Source: Solea solea (Eukaryota > Chordata > Actinopteri > Pleuronectiformes > Soleidae). Taken from it: a stretch of 64,000 nt of DNA. The position numbers and the translations under genes are program-made. Every line of letters starts with the position of its first letter. Position 1 is the stretch's first letter. This document shows positions 21,861-33,980 of the stretch, one piece after another. A model generated the notes under the pieces. The model made no database searches. It was not told where the DNA came from and worked only from the letters and a program-made list of their open reading frames with translations. Location of the stretch: NCBI RefSeq assembly GCF_958295425.1, contig NC_081154.1, forward strand, positions 3,507,139 to 3,571,138, read 5' to 3'.

Positions 21861-24329
21861 AGTCACAGATAATGTTTGTCTTTGCCTTGTAGCCATACTT
21901 GGTAGAGTAATCCCAAGTAGCTTACTGGCAGTTGTGACTATCTTTCTGACTGTCTTTTTTCCTGTGCCTCAGTGGCATTACCACACCAGCAGATGACACA
22001 GTAGGTTAAAACACTTTAGGACTTACATAAAAACAACAAACCCGTGTATTTACACCCTTCAGTGTCAAAACAACCCCCAAATTCAGTCTAATTCTACCTT
22101 TAGCCAATATTGTTCCAAAAATCACCTTCACCAACACATTTTCCAAGACTTCCAGACCCTTTTGTTTCGTCATATCTAGGAGACTTAACACTCAAGTTCA
22201 TGAAATGGTCAAAAATAAAGTATTGCTGATACTGTTACCAATATGATATGGTATGTACAGTATATAATAAACTGGTTATAACCTGAAACAAACAGGCCTT
22301 AATAGTGTAGTGTGAAAGCTTACTGCTACAGTAGGTTGTAATAAATAAAGTTCATATTCACTGATCTCCTACCAATGTCTGTGGAAAACTTCACACCAAC
22401 CATTTAATATGTATGGGGCTGATTCAAAGTAGACCAAAGTCGTCCAATAACCCAAGAGACCGACATTGTCATTGTCATTCGTGGAGGCTGCTGCGGAGGC
22501 TAAAATGTCACCTTCCCCTGCATTTTACTACACAGCTCAAACAGTTTGCACCTTCAGCTCCAGAAGTCCATTTGAGTGCTACAAATGCCAATAGTTCAAA
22601 CACTTTTCCTGACACTTTTTTGAGCTGCCACATATAGAGCAAGATCAGATTACATCTCACATGTGGCAACATTGGACTTCCATTTCACTACCGGGGAATA
22701 AAAACCATTCACTTGTAAAGAGATGCCTTCACATTGACAATGTGACAAAAGGCTCACGAGTCCACATTTTACTTCATCGCGAGACGAAAAAAACAAAACA
22801 AACTTGACTGAAACCCAGAATAATGAATGTTTTTGTGAACCTGGCTAATTAGATGGTTGATTCACCCAGTGAATCCTCTCAGGAATAAATCAGATCTTTA
22901 ATAAGGCAAAAAGAACTGTATTGACAGCTTTAAACGCTCTTAAAATAGTTAGCCCTGCATTACCTTGTTAGTAGACAACCTGATGAAAAGCAGATTGACT
23001 TACTGTTCTGGTTCTAATACGATCTATACATCATTAATGCTGGGAGACTTAAAAGCAGTGTTTGATTTGATTTGATTTTTTCTTTCCATGATCCATAATA
23101 TGTGTGAGTGTCAGTGGGGTGCTGGCCTTTCTCAGGCAGAGGCATGCAGAGCCCATACTGCGTAACAGCAGTGTTTTCTATTTCCACTCACGTACACCAC
23201 TGGATGTGTGCACTGTTGAGCTGACTGCCGCCGGATTGATTCACCTGTCGCCTGAGCAAGTTTGATCCCCAGGGGCGGTCTAGCTGCATCTCGGCGGGTG
23301 AGACACTGCTCCCCCCTCCACCCACTGCCTCCCCCCCTTCACTCACCCCTCACTTCTCTTCCTGTTATCAGAGTGACAAAGTGGATTTAAAGTTACTGTG
23401 GCGAGGCAAATTCACTGATTACATTAAGTGTCCCCTGTGTGACATTTAGGATGGGTTTGTTATTGGAAATTGAATAAACTACCCCGTACGTATGTTTGTA
23501 TACGTGTATGATAGCATTAGAATACAAAATATTTAGTTTCTGTTTCCTTAACATAAGCGTTTAATATTTTCTATGGCAAGGGTTGTCAATTATGATTTAA
23601 GGAGGTCTGGACAGCAGCATCATCTGCGCCTCTATGCAATGAAAGCCCGCCCTACTCTGCCTGTGATTGGCTGACTTACTGGCCAAGAGTTGCCGGTCAA
23701 AATGTAATCTCCACCAAAACTGATTGAAACTCAATGACATGTCGGTTCCAGCTATGGGTCCGGACAGGACAGAGTCTGGATCCAGGCCCGGACTGCAGTC
23801 CACCTATTACTACTATGTTCTGCACCACCATGTTTTCACCATGACGCCGAAATGCCCTGGTATACTTCCGCGTCAGGGTCCTGTAGTATCTGACTACTCT
23901 GACACGTCTGGTTCGAGCGTCTCACAGCTGAAAGGTCCGTCGGGCAGGGGAGTCTGGGTGTCAGCCGGTTCGAGGGTCGCCAGGTGGAGGCTCGGGTGAC
24001 TATCCTTGACTACTTCTGTTGTCAAAATGTTTTTTTCTGCTTGGTGAGTGGGACTTAATACTCCACCATTGGCGGAAATTTAGTTTGCACCGGCATTGGG
24101 TCCATGTGCGCTGTGTGTGGAAGTATATGTGTGGGTGAAAGAACCCTCCAGCCTGCAGTCTCACCATTCGGTGTCACCAATTCTAACACAGGACCTTTAC
24201 GTTTGTACGGGGGACTGCACCCACAAACAAACCCAGGTTTACAGCAGATATGGGAACATGCTTGGACTAGCTCATAGAGAAAAATGTGTAGTATCTGGGC
24301 GGCATGTTTGGTGGTATGTCCCTCACACC

Positions 24330-24480
24330 AAGGGTCTTCTCCACGACGTCAGGTTTCCTTTCACAGTCCAAAGACAAGCAGGTTGGGGTTAGGTAAATTG
24401 GAAACTTCAAATCCCAGGTGTAAATGTGATTGGGATAATTTTTTCCGGTGTGCGTTGGCCCTTCACATTCTTTCCTCGAG
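24330..24480 (-). repeat. Degenerate relative of repeat A
   Basis: Read on the minus strand it includes TTTGGACTGTGAAAGGAAACC, and around it blocks resembling GTTTCC, CAATTTACC and ACATTTACACC in the same order as repeat A. It is strongly diverged. Confidence 0.4.
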
Positions 24481-25046
24481 ATATCTGTCTCTTTGTCATG
24501 ACAAACATCTGCCCACTGCACTGGAGGAAGGATGAGACAAGGTGGAAGAGACATTGTGGGTTCCCTCTCTTTTGATTTCACTCCTCTGGTGGCCTCTGTG
24601 TGCAGTCGTTTTACAACCTGCTTTGTCAGTTTGATGAGGGAAGGCTGACTAACAAAGATAAAGTATATGGGGATTGTTATATGACCTTTTCAGACTGTGG
24701 GTGTAAAGGATGAAATGTTTTCTGTCCAAACTTCTCCCCGTGTGCGTGCGTGTGTGTGTGCACCATTAACAATGTGCATGTCTCGGTTTTGTAGCTGATC
24801 TGCAAACTGCTGAAAGTCTTATTTTATGAGTCACTCTCTAAACTGTTTTATTTTCTCTCAGTTCCCCTGTAGCACAAACAGAGGGAATGAGAATACTGTC
24901 GTTTTAAAAAAACCAAAAAAAAACCTGACAGCCTGAAAAGTGCAAACAGGCAAATTGAAGAAAACAATTTTAATAATTACAATTTCAGCTGTGCTCCTTC
25001 ATGTCCACCTAACACATCCATTACCTCTCTCTCCCTTTTCTGTCAG

Positions 25047-25924
25047 CTGCCAAGTATAACGGTGAACTTTACACCAAGCGTCGCCTGATGGTGGAGCTGC
25101 CAACAAAGGGCGGACTTCCTCTTCAACCGATGGGCAACTCCAGACCCTCGATGGGCACCATGTCGTCGATGACTCCTGCGATGACTTCCAACCCAATGGC
25201 TTCAAATCACATGGCCTCCAATCACATGGCCTCCAATCACATGGCCTCCAATCACATGAACCACACCATCACCCAGATGACGTCAATGACTCCAATGACC
25301 TCCATGACACCCATGACATCCCTCACTCCAATGACCACCATGACCCCTATGACTTCTCTGGGTCCATTGACTCCAGAACCAGTGGCCACCTATGTCACGG
25401 AGATGCCCAGCATCTCCTCCGTTTCAACCCTTCCAACAGAACGGCACATAGCAGGTGGAGGAGGGGGACTTAAGCCTAACGGCCAGAAACCCAAAGTCGG
25501 CTATGGCAACATCACCCACAGCTCTCACATCTCTCACCCTCACGCTCACAGTCATAGTAGCAAGCCACCAGGACTTGGGGCCACCTCCCTGGCACACATG
25601 GCAGGGACCATGCCAGGAGGCACATCCTTGGGTATCTCCAGGGCTGCTGAAACCTCCATTGGCTCCAGCTCAGCCACAATGGGCCGCCCAATGGCATACA
25701 GTTCCAACACAATTGCGACTGGGCACGGGATGGGACTGGGGCTGAAGGGCTGGGATGGGACTGAGACAGTGGGTCGGAGGAAGACCTACGGGCACAAGAG
25801 GCCTCAGTGTACCGTGCTGGAGCCAAACCAGCTCCACAGCACCAGGGGTCAAAGCCACAGCCAACACTTCCTCCCCACACAGCCCTACTTTGTGACCAAC
25901 AGCAAGACAGAGGTGACTGTGTGA
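25047..25924 (+). CDS. shisa9: shisa9 terminal coding exon, C-terminal tail with PDZ ligand
   Basis: The acceptor TTCTGTCAG ends at 25046 and the stop TGA is at 25922-25924. It codes for about 292 residues starting AKYNGELYTKRRLMVELPTK, with GGLPLQPM next. Mammalian SHISA9, as I recall it, has a YTKRR, AEL, KGNLPLHP segment at this point. Further on, NGQK, LKGWD, RRKTYGHK and QPYFVTNSKTEVTV are collinear with SHISA9. The last four residues EVTV are the class I PDZ ligand used to anchor the receptor complex at the postsynaptic density. SHISA6 ends in SKTEVTV as well, but without QPYF, so shisa9 is favoured. Between the conserved ends lies a Met/Thr/Ser-rich stretch with four MASNH units and TSMTPM repeats, then a His/Ser-rich patch (HSSHISHPHAHSHSSK). 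This makes the tail longer than in mammals as I recall them. No frameshift is seen. Confidence 0.9.
25196..25255 (+). repeat. Four in-frame 15-bp repeats (MASNH)4
   Basis: Units at 25196, 25211, 25226 and 25241 are each 15 bp. The last three are identical, and the first differs by two synonymous bases. It is followed to about 25375 by looser ATGAC(C/A)-based repeats coding MTP/MTS. Confidence 0.95.
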
Positions 25925-26306
25925 GAACGAGAGAGAGAGAGGGGGGAGAGAGAGCGAGAGGAAGACAGGGAGGGAAAAAGGATGCATGTGAAGTGGTGGC
26001 ACAACCTGTGGTGTTCAAAAAGGTACAGATCCTTGTGTGTATTTGTGTGAAGAAAGTGAAGCTTGTTGGTGTCGTGCTGAATGTGGTGGGACAGAGACAC
26101 TGCGTCCTCATTTCACAACCGCAGAGTTCACCAATCAAATTACTGAACGGACCTTTGTTGTCAAGAGGATGGTTTGACCGCAACAGAGAGCAACCGCTAG
26201 AGCAGGGATTTCTGCGCGATATTAGGTTGTTGTCTCATGGATAATATCGACTCTGTAATGACACAATATCTGAGCATTACGGACGCTGAAATGGGAACCT
26301 GCTGGT

Positions 26307-26312
26307 AATAAA
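26307..26312 (+). promoter_or_regulatory. shisa9: Candidate proximal poly(A) signal AATAAA
   Basis: A canonical hexamer 383 nt after the shisa9 stop. No strong GU-rich element is obvious just downstream, so use is uncertain. Confidence 0.35.
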
Positions 26313-26784
26313 ATGATTGGCTTATACTGTACGAACCAAACCTGAGAAGCAATATAGAGGATCAAGTGTGAAGCACCGAAGCATCTTGGGGGGAAAGATG
26401 AAACACAACAGGTTCGCCCGCAAACCTCATCTGCCCGACAAAGCATCGGCCGGCTTAAAAGGAATACCATTCCCTCATAATTCAGTCCAGAGATCTACTG
26501 AGACAGACACACGCAGACACACATGCTGGGCTTTGGAATGCAGACACACATGTGGGGCTTTGTACTGTGGCTATTCAGAAGCGCCCTCATAAGCTCTGCA
26601 GCTGAAGGTCGCCCTTTTTGGTTTTTTTTTCCCACAAGGCTGCGGCACACAGAATGGACGCTGTCACTCTGGCATTGTTCTGTTCTGATCTCGTCTGTGT
26701 GGTGACAGCTGGCCGAGAGGAGGGATAAGGAGGCAGCGAGGCGGCATCTGGATGCTGCCGCTGCTCGCAGAGGCTCAAACACCA

Positions 26785-26813
<29 letters not shown>
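26785..26813. repeat. (CA)n microsatellite
   Basis: About 14 CA units, followed by a short (AT)n at 26822-26832. Confidence 0.95.
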
Positions 26814-26815
<2 letters not shown>

Positions 26816-27089
26816 CAGATTTATATATATATACTGTAGCAACACAATGTCAACTGAACAACTGTATGGTGGTAGCACTTTACAGTACAGTAACAATATG
26901 GGAATAATAGTTCGTATTATGGTAATCTTATATCTATAATCACCAAATCAAAGCTTGTTGATGCTGAGAAAATTCAACTTTATAATATAGTAATTATCAG
27001 TTTTTTGAAGGTACTACACTCATGGTAGCCTATAGTAATTAGCTGTCACCTGCAGTGTATTACTTTGTAAACGCCAATATTATCTCCTT

Positions 27090-27361
27090 TAGAGCTGAAA
27101 CAATCACTTAATTAATCGATTATTAATCGGTCACTAAATTAGTCAACTATTTTGACAATCAAATTGGTTTAAGTGTTTTTAAGGAATTGAAACAAGTTTT
27201 CTGATTTTCCAGCTTCTTAAATGAATATTTTTTGGTTTCTTTGCTCCATAATAACAAAGAAATCATGAAAACAGAGTAGTTTTTGGACAAAACAAGACAT
27301 TTGAGAACATCATCCCTCCTTGGTTTGAGAATTACCGATCAACATAGTAGTTGCAGCTCTA
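27090..27361. mobile_element. hAT-like MITE, 272 bp
   Basis: The left end TAGAGCTGAAAC and the right end GTTGCAGCTCTA are inverted repeats with one mismatch. The element is flanked by 8-bp direct repeats ATCTCCTT (27082-27089) and ATTTCCTT (27362-27369), seven of eight identical, which is the hAT target-duplication length. The inside (AATTAATCGATTATTAATCG, GACAAAACAAGACATTTGAG) matches a very common percomorph element. No coding sequence, so it is non-autonomous. Confidence 0.85.
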
Positions 27362-28499
27362 ATTTCCTTATTAACCCTTAGAACACAGAGGCTATAAGAA
27401 TGTGCAATATAGAGTTTCTTATATCCTTTTTTCAGCACAACCTATAGGTAATCTGATGACATGATTTATATAAACACACCTGAGCAAAATATACTCAAAT
27501 TTTATAAAAATCTAATTAAATTTGGAAGTGTGTCACAATTCGAAGTTGGCTTGGCTCGTTTTTTTGAACAAAAATAAAATAAAAACGGACTAATTTTGTG
27601 ACTTCTGCACAGGTATCTACTACTAAAAATACTACTAAACACATAAGAAGACTAAAAAACACATTTTATAAAGCCTGAAGATGTGACCTATAAACTATTT
27701 TTGAATTGTGTATTACCAAGGGTTACCGCACTATTTCCATTGCCATAATATAATCATAGACCATGTTGTTACTGTAATGTAAAGTGTTGTATGTAAACTA
27801 TGGTAACTAGCATATTTTATTAAGTGGACCAAATGTAAGCTTTGGCTTCTCAACATTTCATTTCTGCACACCATTTGCACAAATAATGTGATATTTCTAT
27901 AGTTTTTAGTTAAGTAAAAAAAGAAGAAGCAAGGAGTCATTGTCAAAAAAAAAAATTAGGGTAAAATTCACAAGCAGTAGAAAGTAGGAAAATAACTTAT
28001 CTGGGTTACGTTACTCACATATCTATACAAAAAGGGGGCTTCTCTGAGCTTATATGCCACTTTTCTAATGATGTATTTATTATCACCTGCAGCCACTGGT
28101 ATTATTTCTAACCTTGTCCTTCTACAACGCCAATTACGATGCATTTCCAAGTGATCCCATTGCACACAGAGCTCAGCCAACAACGAGGACGCGTTACGAT
28201 TCGATTGCTTCCACCAAATCCGGTACAAACGCAGTTATTCATACGAAATTTTATGTGCAAATGTCGAACCCGACACATTTGATTCTACTCTATTTTAAGG
28301 CCTGTAAATATAAGAGGACGAGCAACACTGTCACACACAAAACAAGTGAGCCAGCCGAGCGTCAGAGAGCGGCGGGTCGACAGTTTGCCTCACGCTGTGA
28401 AACCTCCCCACTGCGTCGAGGGCGTCACATGACTGAATATTCCCGACACCAAACTGAAGCCGTGGAAGGGGGATTTGGAGCATTCAAACGTGTCACCTG

Positions 28500-28524
28500 T
28501 CCACACACACACACACACACAGAG
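28500..28524. repeat. (CA)n microsatellite
   Basis: A short CA tract. A TATA-rich run (TATATATATCTATATATATA type) follows at 28681-28730. Confidence 0.85.
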
Positions 28525-31500
28525 TAAACGTTACAAGCTGGATCCTGCTTCCTGTCTGATCACACGGTGCCGAGCGGCAGTGGTGAGACGAGGAGTCAGC
28601 ACTGTTACTGCGTCTGTTGTACATGAAAGACTGTGAAACTCCAGACCATGGCCCTTTGTAGCGATAACTGATATTATGCTTTTTATATCTATATATATAT
28701 CTATATATATATGAATATATAAATATACATAGGCTTTGTTGCTTAAGCTCTTTCTTTTCACGCTTCTATTCCTTTCTTCGTCTCTTTTACTTCTTCGCTC
28801 CCCCCCCCCCCATTGCTCACGTCTGAATGAAATATGTGAGAGAAACAATAACGGGGCTTTGATGAAGCGTTTCTGTGATAGTGGAGTGCAGTCACGATAA
28901 GACAGTGAAGAATAATAATAATTCACCCCCCCCCCCACAACCTTTGGAGGCATGATTGGTTTTGTCGCTATTGTTCTAACAGGAAATATGAGTGATTGAT
29001 TCTGTGTGTGCCAAAATGTAATTTAGTTTGCAATTTTTTACCAGTCTGTGCGAGAGAGAGAAATTATAGTCTCTGACTGAGGGAAAACTTTAATATATAA
29101 ATGGAACTTACAAATCCCATGTATGCATTCCCTCCTTTTCTTGATAGCCGGTGGTTTTTTGTGTTTGCGACAGAGTTGAGAAGCAGGTCAATGTTTGCTC
29201 AGGATGTGCATTAATCCAGCAAAGCATGAACGTGGAGATATGAAGCCTATTTGAAGCCCCCCCGTAACTGCTCCATCCTTAAAGCCCATTCAGGTCCATA
29301 AAAGCAGACAGTGGAACAATTGCTAAGGCAGTGGAAACAAACAACAACAACAACAAGAAAAAGGCCTTATCCCTCACTGTAACAGCTCAAATAAACCTGA
29401 TAGAAAGCAGAGAATTGGTTGTGCTGTTTGGGTCACGGCTGACAGGGTCAGGGCTGCAGATGAGTGGCTTTCAGGAGGCGGTCATGTCTGACATTTTTCA
29501 TCAGACCAGTCAGTCGGGACAAAAACATACCACAGCAGAGACAAAAGGACACTTGTTGTCTACAGGCTCGGAGAGCGAGGGACGTGTTCGTCAAAGATTT
29601 TCTTAAAAACCACTTTAGTTCGTCTGATACTAAAGAAATCCAGCACATTTAGATTTAAAGAAAATGTTGGGCTGTCACTTTCTCCCAAAAAAGTTCAAAC
29701 TAATATTATGTGATACGCTATTAACTTCAGAGATGTTTTGGACTGTGCCGTGACTACTTGATGTTCTGCTGTGCTTCTAGACTGTACGTTCTCAATTCAA
29801 ACAGATTCTTAAGGTTTGAGTTTGAACTTTAGCCCCAACTTGGAACAGATATTTGCCTAAAAAGTGACAGCCCGTGACAGGAGTCAGTTTGCATTATTCC
29901 TCATTATTCCTTAATTAATGCGACAGATTCATAGCTCAGACATGGTTGCCTTTCTTTGGCTTGTTTACATTTCTTAAACTAACTTTATCTCTTTTTATTT
30001 TTACTCCAGTGTGAGTTTGACTTCCTGCCGTTACTTTTATAGCAAATGACCAACTTTGTCCACAACAATTATTTTCTTTTATCTTCAGTGAGATAACAGC
30101 AGAGGCTATCACGTACAGGGTATACTAAACAAAACGCTTTTTCACATGTCCAACATGGCAACCGTTTTATATTAGAAATCCTGCCAAGGTTTCATGATGA
30201 AAAAACAATACAAAGACACATGAATGATGTTGTTGTTATTCACAAACTTCAGAGTGAGCAACTTCACCCCCTGTAACGTCTCACCACCAACCAAGACACC
30301 GCAAAAATGAGATCCCACTGTAGGATTGACCACCCAGTGGGAATTCATTGCTCTGAACCCTCCAGGTGTCTGATTGCCCTGTGGGAGCGCTGGGGGTTTT
30401 TTTTTTGTGTGAATGGAGGTCAGAGGAAGATTGGGGGGGTGATATTGGCCTAATTACACGAATCAGACCCGAGTGCTGGGGTTGCAGCAGTTCACAGGTA
30501 CACTGATCGGCAACAGAGGCAGCAATCAGGCCGGGCCGTGCATGCAGCCTGATGTGCAGGGTAACACTTGGCAACACTTTTGATTGGTTTGAAAATGAGT
30601 CCTCACCCTCTTTTTTCTTTTCTCCCCACCAAGAAACCTGCTGTTTTTATTTTTTGGTGCCCAGAAATTGAACTTGCTTCTATGTGTGAGTTCTTTTTTT
30701 TACCTTTTTCCTCTTGCCCTGATCCACCATGACCACTGTGCTCAGTTTTGATATGCTCTTAATCTTGTCATCCATCCAAGAGGTGAAACTTCTGAACGAT
30801 TGGAGAGAAACCGATGAGTCCAAAAGTCTCTCAATAAGGACGCTGAGAAAAGCAAACAGGGGGAAAAAAAATACATTTGGATTATTTTATAAAATTGCAA
30901 AGGGAAAGTAAAAGTTGGAAGGCAAACACCTTGAAATATTCACCCTCCTACTCACTCACTCACTCACAAAATACACTTTGACAAGAACCAGGAGTGACAA
31001 AATCGAGCGTGTATCGAGTCCCCACTGTGGTCTTTCATCACACAGTCGGAGTTTTGGCTCCGTAGCATACTCACTCCCGTCCTAGAGCGAGTATGTTTCT
31101 CTAGAACCCGTGAAGCAAAGCTGACGATGTGAAACGTGGACTGTTCTCCACGACACGTTCATTTCTTTTTTTAATTCACTACAGACAAAAATGCAGTATC
31201 TTCTTTTCGTTCGGGAAAAGCGGGATCAGCATCGTCGCGGTGAGAAAGCGTGGACGTGTACAGCACGCGGGAGACGACACTTAAGGGCTCAAACACAAGT
31301 AACACTTTCACTACATTCTCCTCCGTTCTCTTATGATAAGAAACAATATTTATTGTCGACAAGGGTTCCTCGTCAGCTACGTTTACGATTTTTTTCTCTC
31401 TCACGGCATCTTTACGCGCGACGTCCTCGCCCTCTTATGCACACGGAAACGCCAGAGATGCAGCGCTTTGTTGTCCAGTGACGCTCGACAATGGCGTGCG

Positions 31501-32231
31501 CTTTATTTATATTATGTATGATTTTGATCACGAGCCGTACACGTTTAAATATACTCGCCTTCAGCATTAACAAAAAAAAAAAAAAAAAAAGGGGAACGGC
31601 ATCGATCGTCGTTGACCTCAGAGTCTCGCCGGAGTCGTTTCCCTTTTTGACGAAATCAATAAGCTATTTGCGATATGACTGCCATTCATTAGCGAGCATA
31701 TCCTTTTGTAGAAGAACTCATCGATTAACTCATTTTTGGATGTTAATCGCTCATAACATGCAATGTTATACGAGATCTGATTTTTCTATTTTTGATGTTC
31801 AGACAAGTTTGTGGTATTTATGCATATGTGTGTGTGTGTGTGTGGCCCCAACACTGCAGTAAAAACACATTGTCTATGGTATAGAGTCCATCAACCACAG
31901 TTGTTTTTTGCACAGTAGCTTATATTATGCACCGTGATGCCCCCCCCCCCATCGTCCTTTTAGCATTCACCGACTTTCTAATTTGTTTTAAAATGAAAAA
32001 AAAAAAAAGCTGTATTTTGGTACTATTCAGATATTGTTAGAAAAAAGAAGAGAGGTATAGCAGATGTTTTGTCCGAGACATATTATATTACCATAGTGTT
32101 GCTATAAATTAGTCTGTTTTCCTTATTTTGAGGAGGGATGACAGGGATTCTGTTTTTGTTCTTCTTTTCTTGTTGATTTGCAAATCTGACAGTATATCAC
32201 CATTGTTCTATATACGATTTTCTTACGTGGC

Positions 32232-32237
32232 AATAAA
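32232..32237 (+). promoter_or_regulatory. shisa9: Candidate distal poly(A) signal AATAAA
   Basis: GGCAATAAAAGATGACTTCT is followed within 20 nt by an A-rich cleavage region and then a T/GT-rich stretch (GCTGTCTTTGCC, TTTGGTGTCC, ATTTGTTTATTTGTCC). This is a better poly(A) site arrangement than the proximal hexamer. Confidence 0.45.
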
Positions 32238-32260
32238 AGATGACTTCTGTAAAAAAAGAA

Positions 32261-33383
32261 AAAAAAGAAATGCTGCTGTCTTTGCCTTCCTTTGGTGTCC
32301 CATTTTTATTTGTTTATTTGTCCTTTTGAGATCTAAGTAATCCCTCAGCTCTTCCTTGTCTCCGTTTCCCTGGCTGTTACTGTTACTTGGACCAGTTTTA
32401 GAAGGTTAGAGGGCAAAATTGCACTCAAAATGGTTCACAAATACTCAGTAGATCAAATAAAATGAACATCTTAAAAATAATCTATAATCCAAGGGAGTAA
32501 AACAGATGTTAAAGGGATCTTAATGAAAATGATTTATTTTGGCGCTGTAGCCCTCTTGTGGGGTCCTCAAACACTTAACACTGAAGGCAACATGGTTTGC
32601 TTAGTATAATAAACAAAACGCCACAAGCAATTCAAACCATATGAAAACCTAGGAAAGCAAATACACACCTAAACGGTGACTATAGCTGTCACGTGACACA
32701 TGAACGAGGACCTGAGGACGGACGCACAGTTGAGTGAGTGGTGAACGAATCATTTCTGTTTCCTGTCCTGCTGACTGAGCTTATGCAGCTGCCTGCCATG
32801 TGGCGAAGGAAGGTACTGCATGAAAATGACCGAATCACTCACCGAGACGACTCATTACTCCAGAGTCATATAAAAGATAAGTTCATATTGAAGGAAACGA
32901 TCACGAACGACACATCACTATCCACTGCTGCTTCACATTAAGCAGATTAAAACCGTTTTTTAAAGAAAGACTGGTTGGAGATCCATTTTAAACACTCTAT
33001 GAATTCAAAGGAGCAAGTGTTGTTCATTGCGTGATGGGAAAAATCAGTCATTTAATGACTTTATTCTTTTATTGTCGAAGCTAAATTTATTTGACACAGC
33101 AGCTGCTCTTTTTGTTGGATTGTACTATTAAACAGTTTCATACAGAAATCTCATGTTTTATGTCTAGTGAGCATGAGTATTGCACAGTGAAAATGTAAAG
33201 AGTTATAGCTTTAGACTTAAAGGTCGGGTGGGAGAACGTTTATCTGGAGCAGAAGTCAGCGAGTGAACATCGGTGCGGCGTTTGAACAGCGGCGACGACT
33301 GAAAGCCCAGAAAGGTGCTGCAAAGTGATGCCATGATGTTGTCATTTGAAGAAGTATCCAAAAAAAGTACTGAAAGATGCCGA
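32261..33383. other. Intergenic stretch, no gene seen
   Basis: Beyond the presumed transcript end. Sequence around 32735-32920 (GAACGAATCATTTCTGT, GACTCATTACTCC, GATCACGAACGAC) looks like a decayed inverted-repeat element, but its ends cannot be set. Confidence 0.5.
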
Positions 33384-33980
33384 CAGAGGTGGAAAGAGTG
33401 CTGAAATATTCTACTCAAGTAAAAGTACCAATCTTTTGATCAAATGTTACTTAAGTACAAGGAAAACTACGACTTACTGGTCTGAAAATGTACTCAAGTT
33501 GAAAGTAAAAAAATGTAGTTTGTTAAGTTACTTTTTTAAACACAAATCTCACATGAATTTGTTTTTAATTAAAAGGCAAACCTTGACAAATTACAGTGCT
33601 ATTAAAATAAATCATATAAACACATTATGTATCTGTGTTAAATTGTGTTTTTATTAATACTTTCTACAGTATTTTATTGTTTTACTGTACGTTTTATTGT
33701 TTGTTCTTAGGCTTATGTCATTTTTCATCTTTTATTTGTCTCATTTATCTCTGTTGTACAGCACTTTGTTTCAGCTGTTGTTGATTTTTAAAGTGCTTTA
33801 TAAATAAAGTTGGATTGAATTGGAAAGGTCACAAATGTTTTAACTTTCTCACTCACTCCGGGACCTTAATTAACGCCAATTCACCAATTCAAAATGTAGT
33901 TTAAAAGGTACAAGTACACAAAAAAACCTACTAAATTGCAGTAATGCAAGTAAATATAATTTATTACTTTTACACCTCTG
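33384..33980. mobile_element. DNA-transposon remnant (hAT-like) with nested LINE tail
   Basis: The left end CAGAGGTGGAAAG and the right end ACTTTTACACCTCTG are inverted repeats. Flanks GATGCCGA (33376-33383) and GATACCGC (33981-33988) match at six of eight positions. Inside are repeated TACTCAAGTAAAAGTA-type motifs typical of a common teleost element. A LINE tail (about 33660-33823) interrupts it. No transposase frame is present. Confidence 0.75.
33660..33823 (+). mobile_element. L2-type LINE 3' tail nested in DNA element
   Basis: TTGTACAGCACTTTGTTTC, GATTTTTAAAGTGC and TTTATAAATAAAGTTGGATTG match the tails at 8651 (minus strand) and 16650. The left limit is approximate. Being inside the 33384-33980 element, it inserted later. 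Confidence 0.75.

Larger units (their letters stand above)
17299..25046 (+). other. shisa9: shisa9 intron, 7.7 kb
   Basis: It is bounded by GTGAGT at 17299 and a pyrimidine-rich TTTTCTGTCAG ending at 25046, both standard. Joining gives KAV-A-AKYNGELYTKRR in phase 1 with no frame break. I recall mammalian SHISA9 having a short extra segment between these two parts. No such exon was identified here, but a small alternative exon could be hidden. The intron holds a dead LINE fragment, a hairpin, simple repeats and a repeat A relative, listed separately. The rest, including 18600-20480 and 21800-23840, shows no feature I can name. Confidence 0.85.
25925..32260 (+). other. shisa9: Presumed long shisa9 3' UTR
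   Basis: After the stop there is no further splice-compatible coding sequence. A possible poly(A) signal lies at 26307 and a stronger site at 32232. In between are a GA-rich run (25930-25970), a hAT-like MITE (27090-27361), AT-rich DNA, and a stretch at 31190-32250 that is CpG-richer and low in repeats, which could be conserved UTR. Neuronal genes often have UTRs of this length, but that is inference. Transcription this far is not shown by the sequence. Confidence 0.4.

Noticed and set aside
23845..23900. Repeat pair with 62293 (CCCTGGTAAACTTCCGCG-like)
   Set aside because: Only about 20 bp match and the flanks diverge, so it is too short to define a family.
25512..26183. 223-codon minus-strand frame
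   Set aside because: It is antisense to the shisa9 terminal exon, with a low-complexity composition mirroring that exon.
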